The position numbers were made by a program, and so were the translations under genes. A stretch of 64,000 bases of DNA. Source: JBNKHH01 sp050290245. GTDB lineage: Bacteria > Pseudomonadota > Alphaproteobacteria > Rhodobacterales > Rhodobacteraceae. The notes beneath the pieces are model-generated. The model saw only the letters and a program-made list of their open reading frames with translations. It was not told the origin of the DNA and searched no databases. Positions within the stretch are counted from its first letter, which is position 1. The number at the start of each line of letters is the position of its first letter. Location of the stretch: positions 62,001 through 126,000 of the forward strand of contig JBNKHH010000087.1 in NCBI GenBank assembly GCA_050290245.1, in the 5' to 3' direction. Of this stretch, positions 17,462-26,392 are shown in pieces.

Positions 17462-20400
17462 ATGCATGTGGTCTTTCGCGAAAGCCATGGGTTGGAGGAA
17501 GTCGAAACGCCGACCGATCTCGGCCAATCCCCCGCCGAGCTTGTGGTTCTGTCGTTTTCGGACAGCGACCTTTCGGCATTCGCCGAAGGCTGGCATCGCG
17601 CGAGAGAGCATGGGGCCGGGCTTCCCCGCCTGAGACTGGCGAACATTGCTGCGCTGAAGCACCCGGTGTCGGTGGACACCTATGTCGAACGGACGCTGTC
17701 GGGTGCGAAAGCTATCCTGGTGCGCCTGATCGGCGGCCGGTCGTATTGGTCTTATGGTCTTGACCAGATGCGCGCGCTTGCCGAGGAAAAGGGTATCGTG
17801 CTCGCGGTGCTGCCGGGAGACGGGCGGCCTGATCCGAGCCTGGACGACGTGTCGACCGTGCCACGTGCAACGCTTGAGCGGCTAAACGCCCTTTGCCGCG
17901 AGGGAGGAGCGGTGGCGGCCCAGGCCGCGCTCGCCCAGATGGCGCTTGCGGCGGGGCTTTATGCCGGGCCCGTGGCGGGCTCAAAAACACTTGCCCCGTT
18001 TGGATGCTGGTCGCCCGACGCCGGGGCACGGTCGGCGGAAAAATGCGGAGAATGTGCTGCATTGGACTGCGCTGTGTCGGCGCGTGCGGACCGTCCGTTG
18101 GTTTTGGTGGTCTTTTACCGCGCCTATCTCGCGGCGGCGGATTTGGAGCCGATCAGGGCGCTTTTCGCAGACTTGTCGGGGCGGGGTTACGCGGTGCGGG
18201 GCGTTTACGCGACCTCGCTGAAGGATCGTGGGGCCGCCCAGTGGCTGCGTGCCAGGATCGAGGCGATGCGCCCCGCAGCGATCGTTAACGCCACGGCCTT
18301 TTCGGGAAGGGGCGCAGAGGGCTGGTCGCCTCTGGATGCTGCCGGCGTACCGGTATTTCAGGTGGCGCTTTCGACGTCGTCCCGACCCGCTTGGCAGGAG
18401 GCCGAACGCGGCTTGTCACCCGCAGACCTGGCCATGCACGTGGTCTTGCCCGAGGTGGATGGGCGGCTCTTCGCCGGGGTCGTTTCGTTCAAGGAAGCGG
18501 GACAAAGGGACGAGGAGCTTGAGTTCTCCCTGACACGGCATGTACCGGACCCGGCTCGCGTACGTGTCATCGCCGACCGGGTGTCGTCCTGGATCGAGAT
18601 GGCGCGACGGCCAGTATCGCAGCGGCGTCCCGCCGTGATCCTGTCGACCTATCCGGGCAAGGACTGGCAGGTGGCCCATGCGGTAGGCCTGGACGGGATT
18701 GCCTCGGCCGAGGCGATTCTCGAAGACCTTTGCGGGGCTGGTTACGATACCGGAACGGGCGGGAATGCGATCTCCTTTTCCGGATCGCGTTCCGACAAGG
18801 AACGTCGAGACCCTGAGATTGGGGTGATTTCTTGGCCGATTTCGCTGTATCGCGATGCTCTTGAAAGATTGCCGTCCGAGCTGCGCGATCAGCTTGCTGC
18901 CGCCTGGGGTGACTTCGAGAACGATCCAACGGTACAGGACGGCGCGTTCCGGTTCCGTGCCGAGCGGCGCGGAAAGGTCTTGGTGGCGCTTCAGCCCGAG
19001 CGTGGGCAGCGGGCGCAGCGCGACGACGATTACCATGACCTGTCGCGCGTGCCCTGTCATGGCTATGTCGCCTTTTACCTCTGGCTGCAGGAACAGGCCG
19101 ACGCGATGATCCATGTCGGCGCGCATGGCACGCTGGAATGGCTGCCGGGCAAGTCGGTTGCTCTCTGTGAGACCTGCTGGCCCGAAGCGTTGATCGGAAG
19201 TCTGCCCGTGGTCTATCCGTTCATCGTCAACGATCCGGGCGAGGCTGCGCAGGCCAAGCGGCGGATCGGCGCCGTCACGCTGGGCCATGTCCCGCCGCCC
19301 TTGGCGCAGGCAGTTGCTCCAGACCGGTTCACACGGCTGGAAGCCTTGCTGGACGAGTTCTCGAATGCAGATGGGTTGGACCCGCGGCGCCGCGATCGGT
19401 TGCAGGCTGATATCCGGTCCGAAGCCCAGGCCTTGGGCGTGGAAGACGATCTGGGGTTGGACCGGGCGGCTTCGACAGCCGAAGCGGTGACGCGGATTGA
19501 CCGGTTTGTCTGTGATATCAAGGAAAGCCAGTTCGGTGATGGGCTGCACGTCTGGGGGCAGGATGCGGCGGGGGCGGAGCGCCCTGCATTGTTGGCCGCG
19601 TTGGACGGTCGTCGCATCGAGGCGGGGCCGTCGGGCTCTCCGTTCCGGGGGCGTTCGGACGTTCTGCCCACGGGGCGTAACCTGTACACGACCGACCCGA
19701 GATCGGTTCCGACGCGGGCCGCTTATGCGCAGGGCGTGACCCTGGCGGAAGAGCTGGTTCGCCGTCATCTGCAGGAAGAGGGCGATTATCCCAAGGGGCT
19801 GATCGTGGACCTCTGGGGATCGGCCACGATGCGGACGGCGGGCGAAGAGTTCGCCATGGCTTTGCACCTGTTGGGCGCGCGGCCGGTCTGGGACAAGGGA
19901 TCGGAGCGTGTGTCGGGGGTTGAGATCCTGCCGATTGCCGAGTTGGAGCGGCCGAGAATTGACGTGACCCTGCGTGTGTCGGGATTGTTCCGCGACGTGT
20001 TCCCGACCCTGACGGGCCTGTTTGCGCAGGCCGTGCGCGCCCTGTCCGAACGGGACGAAGCGCCGGACTGGAATCCCTACGTCGGAGCTGCGTCAGCACG
20101 GGTCTATGGTCCCGCACCGGGCAGCTATGGATTGGGGATGCATCATGCGGCGGACAACCTGGGCGCCGAGGGGCGGGAACGGGCAGGGGCCGAGTGGCTG
20201 CGCGCCAGCGCCTGGGCCATGGACGGCGACCACCATCTTCCCGATGCCGCGGGGCTGGCCGAACGTGTCAGCCGCGCCGACAGTTTTGTCCATTTGCAGG
20301 ATTTGCCGGAAACCGATTTGCTGCTTGCCGCCGATTATGCCGCCCATGAGGCCGGTTTCGCGGCGGCCAAGTCAGTTGTGGGCGGCGGCACCGCCGCGCT

Positions 20401-20776
20401 TTACCATCTCGACAATACTGACCCTGCGCGACCCCGGGCCCGCAGCTTGCCGGAGGAAGTGGCACGCGTCGTGGTTGCGAGGGCGGCGAACCCCGCCTGG
20501 ATTGCCGGTATGATGCGGCACGGATTCCGTGGCGCTGCCGAGATTGCCGCGACGTTGGATCACATGGCGGCTTTTGCAAACCTGGCGGACGCGGTGTCTT
20601 CGCATCTGTTCGATGCCTTCTGGGACGCCACTCTGGGAGAGGACGCCGTGGTGCACTTCATGGCCGAGGCGAACCCCGAGGCGCTGGCGGCAATGCGGTG
20701 TCAATTCGAGGCCCTGGCTGAGGCCGGTCTCTGGGTGACGCGGCGCAATTCGATCCGCGCGGAGCTGGGCGCGTGA
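17462..20776 (+). CDS. cobN: Cobaltochelatase subunit CobN
   Basis: At 1104 residues this is the large subunit of the ATP-dependent aerobic cobaltochelatase, which inserts Co(II) into hydrogenobyrinic acid a,c-diamide. Conserved stretches include RLIGGRSYWSYGLDQ, the CobN/BchH-type MIHVGAHGTLEWLPGK and GSYGLGMHHAAD-like segments. It is shorter than the roughly 1275-residue Pseudomonas denitrificans protein but within what is seen in this group. The AAA+ partners CobS and CobT are not in the window. The stop overlaps the GTG of cobG. Confidence 0.95.
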   Translation: MHVVFRESHGLEEVETPTDLGQSPAELVVLSFSDSDLSAFAEGWHRAREHGAGLPRLRLANIAALKHPVSVDTYVERTLSGAKAILVRLIGGRSYWSYGLDQMRALAEEKGIVLAVLPGDGRPDPSLDDVSTVPRATLERLNALCREGGAVAAQAALAQMALAAGLYAGPVAGSKTLAPFGCWSPDAGARSAEKCGECAALDCAVSARADRPLVLVVFYRAYLAAADLEPIRALFADLSGRGYAVRGVYATSLKDRGAAQWLRARIEAMRPAAIVNATAFSGRGAEGWSPLDAAGVPVFQVALSTSSRPAWQEAERGLSPADLAMHVVLPEVDGRLFAGVVSFKEAGQRDEELEFSLTRHVPDPARVRVIADRVSSWIEMARRPVSQRRPAVILSTYPGKDWQVAHAVGLDGIASAEAILEDLCGAGYDTGTGGNAISFSGSRSDKERRDPEIGVISWPISLYRDALERLPSELRDQLAAAWGDFENDPTVQDGAFRFRAERRGKVLVALQPERGQRAQRDDDYHDLSRVPCHGYVAFYLWLQEQADAMIHVGAHGTLEWLPGKSVALCETCWPEALIGSLPVVYPFIVNDPGEAAQAKRRIGAVTLGHVPPPLAQAVAPDRFTRLEALLDEFSNADGLDPRRRDRLQADIRSEAQALGVEDDLGLDRAASTAEAVTRIDRFVCDIKESQFGDGLHVWGQDAAGAERPALLAALDGRRIEAGPSGSPFRGRSDVLPTGRNLYTTDPRSVPTRAAYAQGVTLAEELVRRHLQEEGDYPKGLIVDLWGSATMRTAGEEFAMALHLLGARPVWDKGSERVSGVEILPIAELERPRIDVTLRVSGLFRDVFPTLTGLFAQAVRALSERDEAPDWNPYVGAASARVYGPAPGSYGLGMHHAADNLGAEGRERAGAEWLRASAWAMDGDHHLPDAAGLAERVSRADSFVHLQDLPETDLLLAADYAAHEAGFAAAKSVVGGGTAALYHLDNTDPARPRARSLPEEVARVVVARAANPAWIAGMMRHGFRGAAEIAATLDHMAAFANLADAVSSHLFDAFWDATLGEDAVVHFMAEANPEALAAMRCQFEALAEAGLWVTRRNSIRAELGA

Positions 20777-21900
20777 GGGCGCCGGTCATCAGAGGCTGGT
20801 GCCCCGGCGCGCACCGGCCGATGGCCTCGGGCGACGGGCTTGTCGTTCGGGTCCGGCCGCACCTTGGGCGTTTGTCAGCAATGGACGTCGAAGTACTGTG
20901 CGATCTGGCCCAGCAGTTTGGCAGCGGCGCCATCGACGTGACCACACGCGCCAATCTTCAGTTGCGCGGCGTGTCGCAAGCCAACCACGACGCCTTGCTT
21001 CATCAGTTGATTGGGGCAGGTCTTGTGGACGCGGACGCAGATATCGATACCCGGCGCAATATCGTGGCGACCCCGTTCTGGCATCCCGGCGATCTGACAG
21101 ACCGTCTTGGCGGAGCCCTTGTTGCGCGACTGGCAGAGTTTCCCGTCTTGCCCGCGAAGATGGGGTTCGCTCTGGACACCGGTCCTGAACCGGCGTTGCG
21201 CGATGTTTCGGCCGACTTCCGTTTCGAGCGGTCTGGCGCAGGCGTCCTGGTCTATGCGGACGGGGCCTCTCGTGGTGTTGTCGTCGGTGCGGATGACGCG
21301 GTGGAGGTGGCCGTGGGGCTGGCCCGGTGGTTCGTCGAGACCGGTGGGCTGGCCAATCGGCGGATGGCGCGCCACGTGGCAGGAGTTCCTGCGCCGGGCC
21401 TCTGGGCGGACCCGGTTCCCGGCCATACCGCGCGGGCTGTTGTGCCTGGGTCGCACTCCGACGGGGCGATCTTGGGCGTTCCGTTCGGACAGGTGATGGC
21501 CGGTGATCTGGCCGAGGCCATGCGTGTGTCCGGTGCGAGCCATCTGCGCATCCTGCCCTGGCGCCTGGTTCAGTTCGAGGGGGCGCAGAGCGCGGAGCAC
21601 GCCAGCTTTACCTCCGATCCGGATGATCCTGTTCTGACCATCACCGCGTGCCCCGGTGCGCCGTTTTGTCCGCAGGCGACCGTGGCGACCCGCCCATTGG
21701 CGCGGGGCCTGGCAGAACGCGGCAAGACCGGGGTGCATGTGTCGGGATGTGCCAAAGGTTGCGCGCGTCAGGCGGCGGCGGCGCTGACCATAGTCGGTTG
21801 CGCCGGGGCGTATGATGTGGTCAGGGACGGCACGGCTGCGGATCAGCCCCTTGAGGCGGGGTTGACCGAAGCACAGGTAATTGAGCGGTGGTTCGCATGA
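20773..21900 (+). CDS. cobG: Precorrin-3B synthase (oxygen-dependent monooxygenase)
   Basis: The 375-residue nitrite/sulfite-reductase-like protein has the Fe-S cluster cysteines in TACPGAPFCPQA and VSGCAKGCARQ, and TTRANLQLRG near the N terminus. CobG uses O2 to hydroxylate precorrin-3A at C20 and form the gamma-lactone, the step that commits the pathway to the aerobic route. The GTG start overlaps cobN, and the stop overlaps cobH by ATGA. Confidence 0.93.
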   Translation: MRAPVIRGWCPGAHRPMASGDGLVVRVRPHLGRLSAMDVEVLCDLAQQFGSGAIDVTTRANLQLRGVSQANHDALLHQLIGAGLVDADADIDTRRNIVATPFWHPGDLTDRLGGALVARLAEFPVLPAKMGFALDTGPEPALRDVSADFRFERSGAGVLVYADGASRGVVVGADDAVEVAVGLARWFVETGGLANRRMARHVAGVPAPGLWADPVPGHTARAVVPGSHSDGAILGVPFGQVMAGDLAEAMRVSGASHLRILPWRLVQFEGAQSAEHASFTSDPDDPVLTITACPGAPFCPQATVATRPLARGLAERGKTGVHVSGCAKGCARQAAAALTIVGCAGAYDVVRDGTAADQPLEAGLTEAQVIERWFA

Positions 21901-22526
21901 CGTATGATTATGAAAAGAACGGGGCGGCAATCTACGAGGAGTCCTTTCGGACCATTCGCTCGGAAGCTGACCTGGACCGGTTCACGCCCGAGGAAGAGCA
22001 GGTCGCTGTCAGGATGATCCACGCGGCGGGCCTTGTCGGCCTGGAACGCGATATCCGGTTTTCTCCGGGCTTCGTCGTCCGTGCGCGCGCCGCGCTTGAG
22101 GCGGGCGCCCCGATCCTGTGCGACGCCCGCATGGTCAGCGAAGGGGTGACGCGCAAGCGTCTGCCTGCCGACAACGAAGTGGTCTGCACGCTGCACGATC
22201 CTGCCGTTGCCGGAATGGCCACGGACATGGGCAACACACGCTCGGCCGCGGCGCTGGAGTTGTGGCGCGACAGGATGGAGGGTGCTCTTGTGGCGATCGG
22301 CAATGCGCCAACCGCTTTGTTCCATCTTCTGAACATGCTTGAGGATCCGGACTGCCCGCGCCCTGCTGCGATCATCGGCTGTCCGGTCGGCTTTGTCGGC
22401 GCGGCGGAATCCAAAGCGGCACTTTGGGACGACCAACCCGTTCCCTGCTGCATTGTCGACGGGCGTCTAGGCGGCAGTGCCATCACGGTCGCCGCCATCA
22501 ACGCAATTGCGAGTCGGGCGGAATGA
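21897..22526 (+). CDS. cobH: Precorrin-8X methylmutase
   Basis: The 209-residue enzyme moves the methyl group from C11 to C12 to give hydrogenobyrinic acid. The catalytic His is in RMIHAAGLVGLERDI. Other conserved parts are ILCDARMVSEGVTR, NTRSAAALELW, GNAPTALFHLL and IIGCPVGFVGAAESK. The ATG at 21897 overlaps the cobG stop (ATGA) and gives the usual start MTYDYEKNGAAIY. The stop overlaps the ATG of cobI. Confidence 0.95.
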   Translation: MTYDYEKNGAAIYEESFRTIRSEADLDRFTPEEEQVAVRMIHAAGLVGLERDIRFSPGFVVRARAALEAGAPILCDARMVSEGVTRKRLPADNEVVCTLHDPAVAGMATDMGNTRSAAALELWRDRMEGALVAIGNAPTALFHLLNMLEDPDCPRPAAIIGCPVGFVGAAESKAALWDDQPVPCCIVDGRLGGSAITVAAINAIASRAE

Positions 22527-23251
22527 CGGGGACGGTTTATGGCGTGGGGCTTGGACCCGGCGATCCCGAACTGATGAGCGTTCGGGCCCACCGTCTGTTG
22601 ACCGGCGCCAGACATGTCGCGTTCTTTCGCAAGGCCGGGCGAAAAGGTCAGGCGCGCACGCTGGCGGGCGATCTTGTGCCGGGGCAGGCGGTTGAATTCG
22701 CCATGGAGTATCCGGTGACCACGGAAATTCCCCTGAGCGATCCGCGATACAACGAAGTTTTGTCAGCCTTTTATGCCGATTGCACGGCGCATCTGATTGA
22801 ACTGACCGAAACGGGTGAGGACGTCGTGGTGCTTTGCGAGGGTGATCCGTTTTTCTACGGCTCATTCATGCATCTCTACGAACGCCTGAAGGGGAGCGTC
22901 GAGGTCGAAGTCGTCCCGGCCATCACAGGCATGTCGGCGGCCTGGACCGCCACGGGTCACCCGATCACCTGGGGTGATGATGTGCTGACGGTTTTGATGG
23001 GGACCCTGTCGGAGGACGAGCTGGCGCAACAAATGGGCCTGGCCGATGCTCTGGTGGTCATGAAGATCGGGCGCAATTTCTCAAAGATCGTGCGAGCGCT
23101 TGGGCGCGCCGGAAAGGCCGGGCGCGCCTGGCTTGTCGAATACGCCTCGATGCCGTCACAAACCGTGCGCCGCCTGGACGAGGTGCCCGAGGACCATCAG
23201 GCACCCTATTTTTCGATCGTTGTCGTGCATGGCCAGGGGCGACGGCCATGA
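22523..23251 (+). CDS. cobI: Precorrin-2 C20-methyltransferase
   Basis: The 242-residue SAM-dependent class III methyltransferase has the glycine-rich GVGLGPGDPELMSVRA at the N terminus and LCEGDPFFYGSFMHLY, the CobI/CbiL version of the GDP loop. VPAITGMSAAW follows. It converts precorrin-2 to precorrin-3A. The start ATG at 22523 overlaps the cobH stop, and the end overlaps the cobJ start by ATGA, so translation is coupled. Confidence 0.95.
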   Translation: MTGTVYGVGLGPGDPELMSVRAHRLLTGARHVAFFRKAGRKGQARTLAGDLVPGQAVEFAMEYPVTTEIPLSDPRYNEVLSAFYADCTAHLIELTETGEDVVVLCEGDPFFYGSFMHLYERLKGSVEVEVVPAITGMSAAWTATGHPITWGDDVLTVLMGTLSEDELAQQMGLADALVVMKIGRNFSKIVRALGRAGKAGRAWLVEYASMPSQTVRRLDEVPEDHQAPYFSIVVVHGQGRRP

Positions 23252-24003
23252 GTGGCGGCGTCATCATCGCCGGACTGGGGCCGGGCAGTGCCTCCATGGT
23301 GACACCCGAAGTGGGCGAAGCACTTGAGCGGGCAACCGACGTGATCGGCTACATTCCTTATGTCGCGCGCGTGCCAGACCGGGCGGGACTGATCAAGCAT
23401 GCCACGGATAACCGCGTCGAAATCGACCGGGCCAACCATGCGCTGAGCCTGGCTGCGGAAGGCGCGCAGGTGGTGGTGGTCTCGTCGGGCGATCCGGGTG
23501 TTTTTGCGATGGCGTCCGCCGTGTTCGAAGCCCTGGAGGCTGGGCCGACGGAGTGGCGTGACCTGGACATTACGGTTCTGCCCGGCATTTCCGCCATGTT
23601 CGCCGCAGCGGCCCGGGCAGGGGCGCCGCTGGGGCACGATTTCTGTGCCATCAACCTGTCTGACAACCTGAAACCCTGGGACGTGATCGAAAGGCGCCTG
23701 CGCCTTGCGGTCGAGGCCGATTTTGCCTGCGCCTTTTACAACCCGCGCTCGAAGGCACGTCCAGAAGGCTTTGGGCGCGTCCTGGACCTCCTGCGAGAAA
23801 CTTGCGAACCGGAGCGTCTGGTGACGTTTGCGCGGGCCGTCTCAACGCCGGAGGAGAACCTTCGTACCGTGACCCTATCGCGGGCGGTGCCCGAGATGGC
23901 GGATATGCGCACCGTGGTCATCCTCGGTTCGTCCCGCACCCGGAAGATCGAGCGGGGCGCGCGGTCACCCATCGTCTATACGCCCCGGTCGGTGCCCTCA
24001 TGA
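23248..24003 (+). CDS. cobJ: Precorrin-3B C17-methyltransferase
   Basis: The 251-residue methyltransferase causes ring contraction by methylating C17. Signatures are IAGLGPGSASMVTPEV, VIGYIPYVARVPD, VSSGDPGVFAMASAVFEAL, LPGISAMFAAAAR and CAFYNPRSKARP. Its last 28 bases overlap the end of cobK on the opposite strand. The ATG overlaps the cobI stop. Confidence 0.95.
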   Translation: MSGGVIIAGLGPGSASMVTPEVGEALERATDVIGYIPYVARVPDRAGLIKHATDNRVEIDRANHALSLAAEGAQVVVVSSGDPGVFAMASAVFEALEAGPTEWRDLDITVLPGISAMFAAAARAGAPLGHDFCAINLSDNLKPWDVIERRLRLAVEADFACAFYNPRSKARPEGFGRVLDLLRETCEPERLVTFARAVSTPEENLRTVTLSRAVPEMADMRTVVILGSSRTRKIERGARSPIVYTPRSVPS

Positions 24004-24731
24004 TGCAGCCAGTCGATCACCTGATCCACGGTCGTGAATTCGCGCCGTTCAGGCATTGCCGGGCGGTCGATCATGATGACCGGCAGCCCAAGGTCGCGGG
24101 CGGCTTGGATCTTGGCAATTGCACCGCTGCCGCCCGAGTTCTTGGAGACCACGACGTTGATGTCGTGGGCCTGGAGAAGGGCGCGGTCGCCGTCGGCGTC
24201 AAAGGGGCCGCGCGCCACGACGACGTCGTAGTCAGGCAGGGCGAAAGGCGACTCGGGGACATCTATGACACGCAAGAGATAGCGATGATGCGGCGCGATG
24301 CGAAAGCTTTCGATCTCTTGTCGGCCGATGCCAAGAAAAACATTTTTGGGAATATTGCCAATGGCTTTTGCGGCGCTCTGCATGTCAGGGACACGGTGCC
24401 AGTTGTCGCCTGCCGTGGCCTGCCAGGGCGGCCTCACAAAAGCCGCCAGCGGGACACCTGCCTGCGCCGCCGCCTCTGCTGCGTGGCGGCTCATCCGTGC
24501 CGCGAAGGGATGGGTGGCGTCCACAAGGTGGGTCACTCGGCGGTCGCGCAGGAAGGCCGCAAGCCCCTGCGCACCGCCAAAACCGCCCGAGCGCACGGGG
24601 ATCGGCTGTTCCAGCGGCTTGGCCACGCGACCGGCATAGGACAAGACGGCGTCCAGCCCAAGCTCGGCGATCCGCGTTGCAAGTCGGCTGGCTTCGGTAG
24701 TTCCACCCAGGATCAAAAGGTTGGGGCGCAT
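23976..24731 (-). CDS. cobK: Precorrin-6A reductase
   Basis: The 251-residue NADPH-dependent reductase acts on the precorrin-6A macrocycle. Family marks are LILGGTTEASRLATRI at the N terminus, VDATHPFAARMS, and VVVSKNSGGSGAIAKI near the C terminus. It is the only minus-strand gene inside the plus-strand cob run. It overlaps cobJ at its 3' end, and its start codon (CAT at 24729-24731) shares the palindrome CATG with the ATG of cobL. Its transcript must come from a promoter inside cobL and is antisense to the operon message. Confidence 0.94.
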   Translation of the reverse strand: MRPNLLILGGTTEASRLATRIAELGLDAVLSYAGRVAKPLEQPIPVRSGGFGGAQGLAAFLRDRRVTHLVDATHPFAARMSRHAAEAAAQAGVPLAAFVRPPWQATAGDNWHRVPDMQSAAKAIGNIPKNVFLGIGRQEIESFRIAPHHRYLLRVIDVPESPFALPDYDVVVARGPFDADGDRALLQAHDINVVVSKNSGGSGAIAKIQAARDLGLPVIMIDRPAMPERREFTTVDQVIDWLHHEGTDRGV

Positions 24732-25923
24732 GTCTGAAGTCTGGCTCACGGTCGTTGGTCTGGGGGAAGATGGACTGGAAGGCCTGCCGCCTGCAAGCCG
24801 CTCGGCGCTGGAGCGTGCCGAGGTGGTCATGGCCCCCGAAAGGCATCTCACGCTGGTTCCCGACACAGGTTCCGAGCGCATCGCCTGGCCGGTGCCATTT
24901 TCCGATGGGATGCCGATTCTGGAAAGCCTGCGCGGGCGGCAGACGGTGGTTCTGGCCTCGGGCGATCCCTTCTGGTTCGGGCTTGGCAGCGTCATTGCCC
25001 GGACGTTTCCGGCGGGGGAATGGCGGGCGTTGCCCGGCGTGTCGGTGTTTTCGCTGGCGGCAGCGCGGCTTGGCTGGCAACTGGAGACGGTGACGTGCCT
25101 CGGGCTGCACGCCGCACCTTTTTCCCGGCTGCGGCCCGTTTTGGCCGAGGGGCAAAGGACCATCGTCACGGTGCGTGACGGCGAGGCGGTGGCGGGTTTG
25201 GCGGCCTATCTTGAGGAAATCGGGTTTGGGGCCTCGGCGCTGACTGTGCTCGAGGCTCTTGGCGGGCCGAGGGAGCGTTTGCGTACCTCCAAAGCCGAAT
25301 CCTTCGATCTCACGGACATAAGGCACCCGGTTGCGGTGGCCCTGGAACCCGTTGGATCGGTCGGCCTGACATGGGCCAGCGGCAAGGCGGACGACACATT
25401 CGAGAACGACGGGCAGATTACCAAGCGGCCCATCCGGGCGCTGACGCTGTCTGCATTGGCGCCCAGGCCCGGAGAATTGTTATGGGACATCGGCGCTGGC
25501 TCGGGGTCAGTGGCGATCGAATGGTTGATCAGCAACCCGGTGACACAGGCCATCGCGATCGAAGCTCATGCCGATCGCGCCGACCGTATCACAAGAAACG
25601 CCGCGGTCCTCGGGCAAGACCGATTGCGCGTCGTCCAGGGACGCGCGCCGGAGGTGCTTGACGACCTGCCGTCGCCCCAAGCCATCTTTGTCGGTGGCGG
25701 TCTGAGTGCAGATCTTCTCAACTGGCTGGTCGCCCGCGCTGCCCCCGGCACCCGCCTGGTGGCCAATGCCGTTACGCTCGAGACGGAAACCGTTCTCGTC
25801 GAGGCTCAGACACGCCTCGGGGGCGCATTGATGCGTATCGAGATCAGCGAGACGCAGCCGCTCGGACGGTTCCGGGGATGGAAGGCGAGTTATCCGGTTG
25901 TGCAATGGAGCGTGACGCTGTGA
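24730..25923 (+). CDS. cobL: Precorrin-6Y C5,15-methyltransferase (decarboxylating)
   Basis: The 397-residue fusion has an N-terminal tetrapyrrole methylase half (CbiE-like: VVGLGEDGLEGLP, VLASGDPFWFG, LPGVSVFSLAAARLGW). A C-terminal Rossmann methylase half (CbiT-like) follows, with LLWDIGAGSGSVAIEW. It methylates C5 and C15 and decarboxylates the C12 acetate. I use the ATG at 24730, which gives the family start. The ribosome binding site (AAAAGG at about 24715) lies inside cobK on the other strand. Confidence 0.94.
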   Translation: MSEVWLTVVGLGEDGLEGLPPASRSALERAEVVMAPERHLTLVPDTGSERIAWPVPFSDGMPILESLRGRQTVVLASGDPFWFGLGSVIARTFPAGEWRALPGVSVFSLAAARLGWQLETVTCLGLHAAPFSRLRPVLAEGQRTIVTVRDGEAVAGLAAYLEEIGFGASALTVLEALGGPRERLRTSKAESFDLTDIRHPVAVALEPVGSVGLTWASGKADDTFENDGQITKRPIRALTLSALAPRPGELLWDIGAGSGSVAIEWLISNPVTQAIAIEAHADRADRITRNAAVLGQDRLRVVQGRAPEVLDDLPSPQAIFVGGGLSADLLNWLVARAAPGTRLVANAVTLETETVLVEAQTRLGGALMRIEISETQPLGRFRGWKASYPVVQWSVTL

Positions 25924-25983
25924 GCTTCTTCTTTTTGCAAGTACTCCGGAGGGCCGCCCATGGGGCGGCGGGGGCAGCGCCCT
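25924..25983. repeat. Interspersed intergenic repeat, copy 2, with a GCCGCCC/GGGCGGC hairpin
   Basis: This follows the cobL stop. It has CTTCTTTTT, GTACTCCGGAGGG, a 7-bp hairpin (GCCGCCC 25953-25959, loop ATG, GGGCGGC 25963-25969) and GGGGCAGCGCCCT. The motif order resembles the segment at about 7869-7910. There is no T-run after the hairpin, so a terminator role is doubtful. Confidence 0.35.
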
Positions 25984-26023
25984 CTCGCGGTATTCATCTC
26001 GGCGTCTTTAGGGGACCGGGCGC

Positions 26024-26392
26024 ATGAAGGTCGCAGGATTTGGTTTCAGGACGGCGGCCACGCACGACAGTCTTTTGTCGGCGCTTGAGGCTGCGGGAGG
26101 TGCAGAGGGCGTCGCCCGTCTCGCAACCCTGGACCTGAAAGCGGCGGACAACTGCATTCTGGCCTTGTCGGAGGACCTCAGGATCCCTCTGCAGAGTATC
26201 AGCGGACTTGAGATTTCGTCCGTTGCAACGCCGACGCAATCGCCCGCAAGCCTGGAAGCACATGGCGTGGGCAGTGTCGCGGAAGCGGCGGCTCTGGTGG
26301 CGGCTGGCAGAGGGGCGGTCCTTCTGGCGCAAAGGGCTTTTTCACAGGACCGGCTGGCCACCTGCGCCATAGCCCTGGGAGGCAATCCATGA
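26024..26392 (+). CDS. cobE: CobE, cobalamin biosynthesis protein (CbiG C-terminal type)
   Basis: The 122-residue protein starts KVAGFGFRTAA, the short form of the GIGCRRG-like start of the CbiG C-terminal domain, and includes the LSVAEAAAL-like segment GSVAEAAALVAAGRG. CobE is needed for aerobic cobalamin synthesis and has been reported to bind hydrogenobyrinic acid. Its exact role is unsettled. It lies 100 bases after cobL and overlaps cobM by ATGA. Confidence 0.8.
   Translation: MKVAGFGFRTAATHDSLLSALEAAGGAEGVARLATLDLKAADNCILALSEDLRIPLQSISGLEISSVATPTQSPASLEAHGVGSVAEAAALVAAGRGAVLLAQRAFSQDRLATCAIALGGNP

Noticed and set aside
18416..19867. 483-residue minus-strand open frame
   Set aside because: It is antisense to cobN and shows composition typical of a shadow frame.
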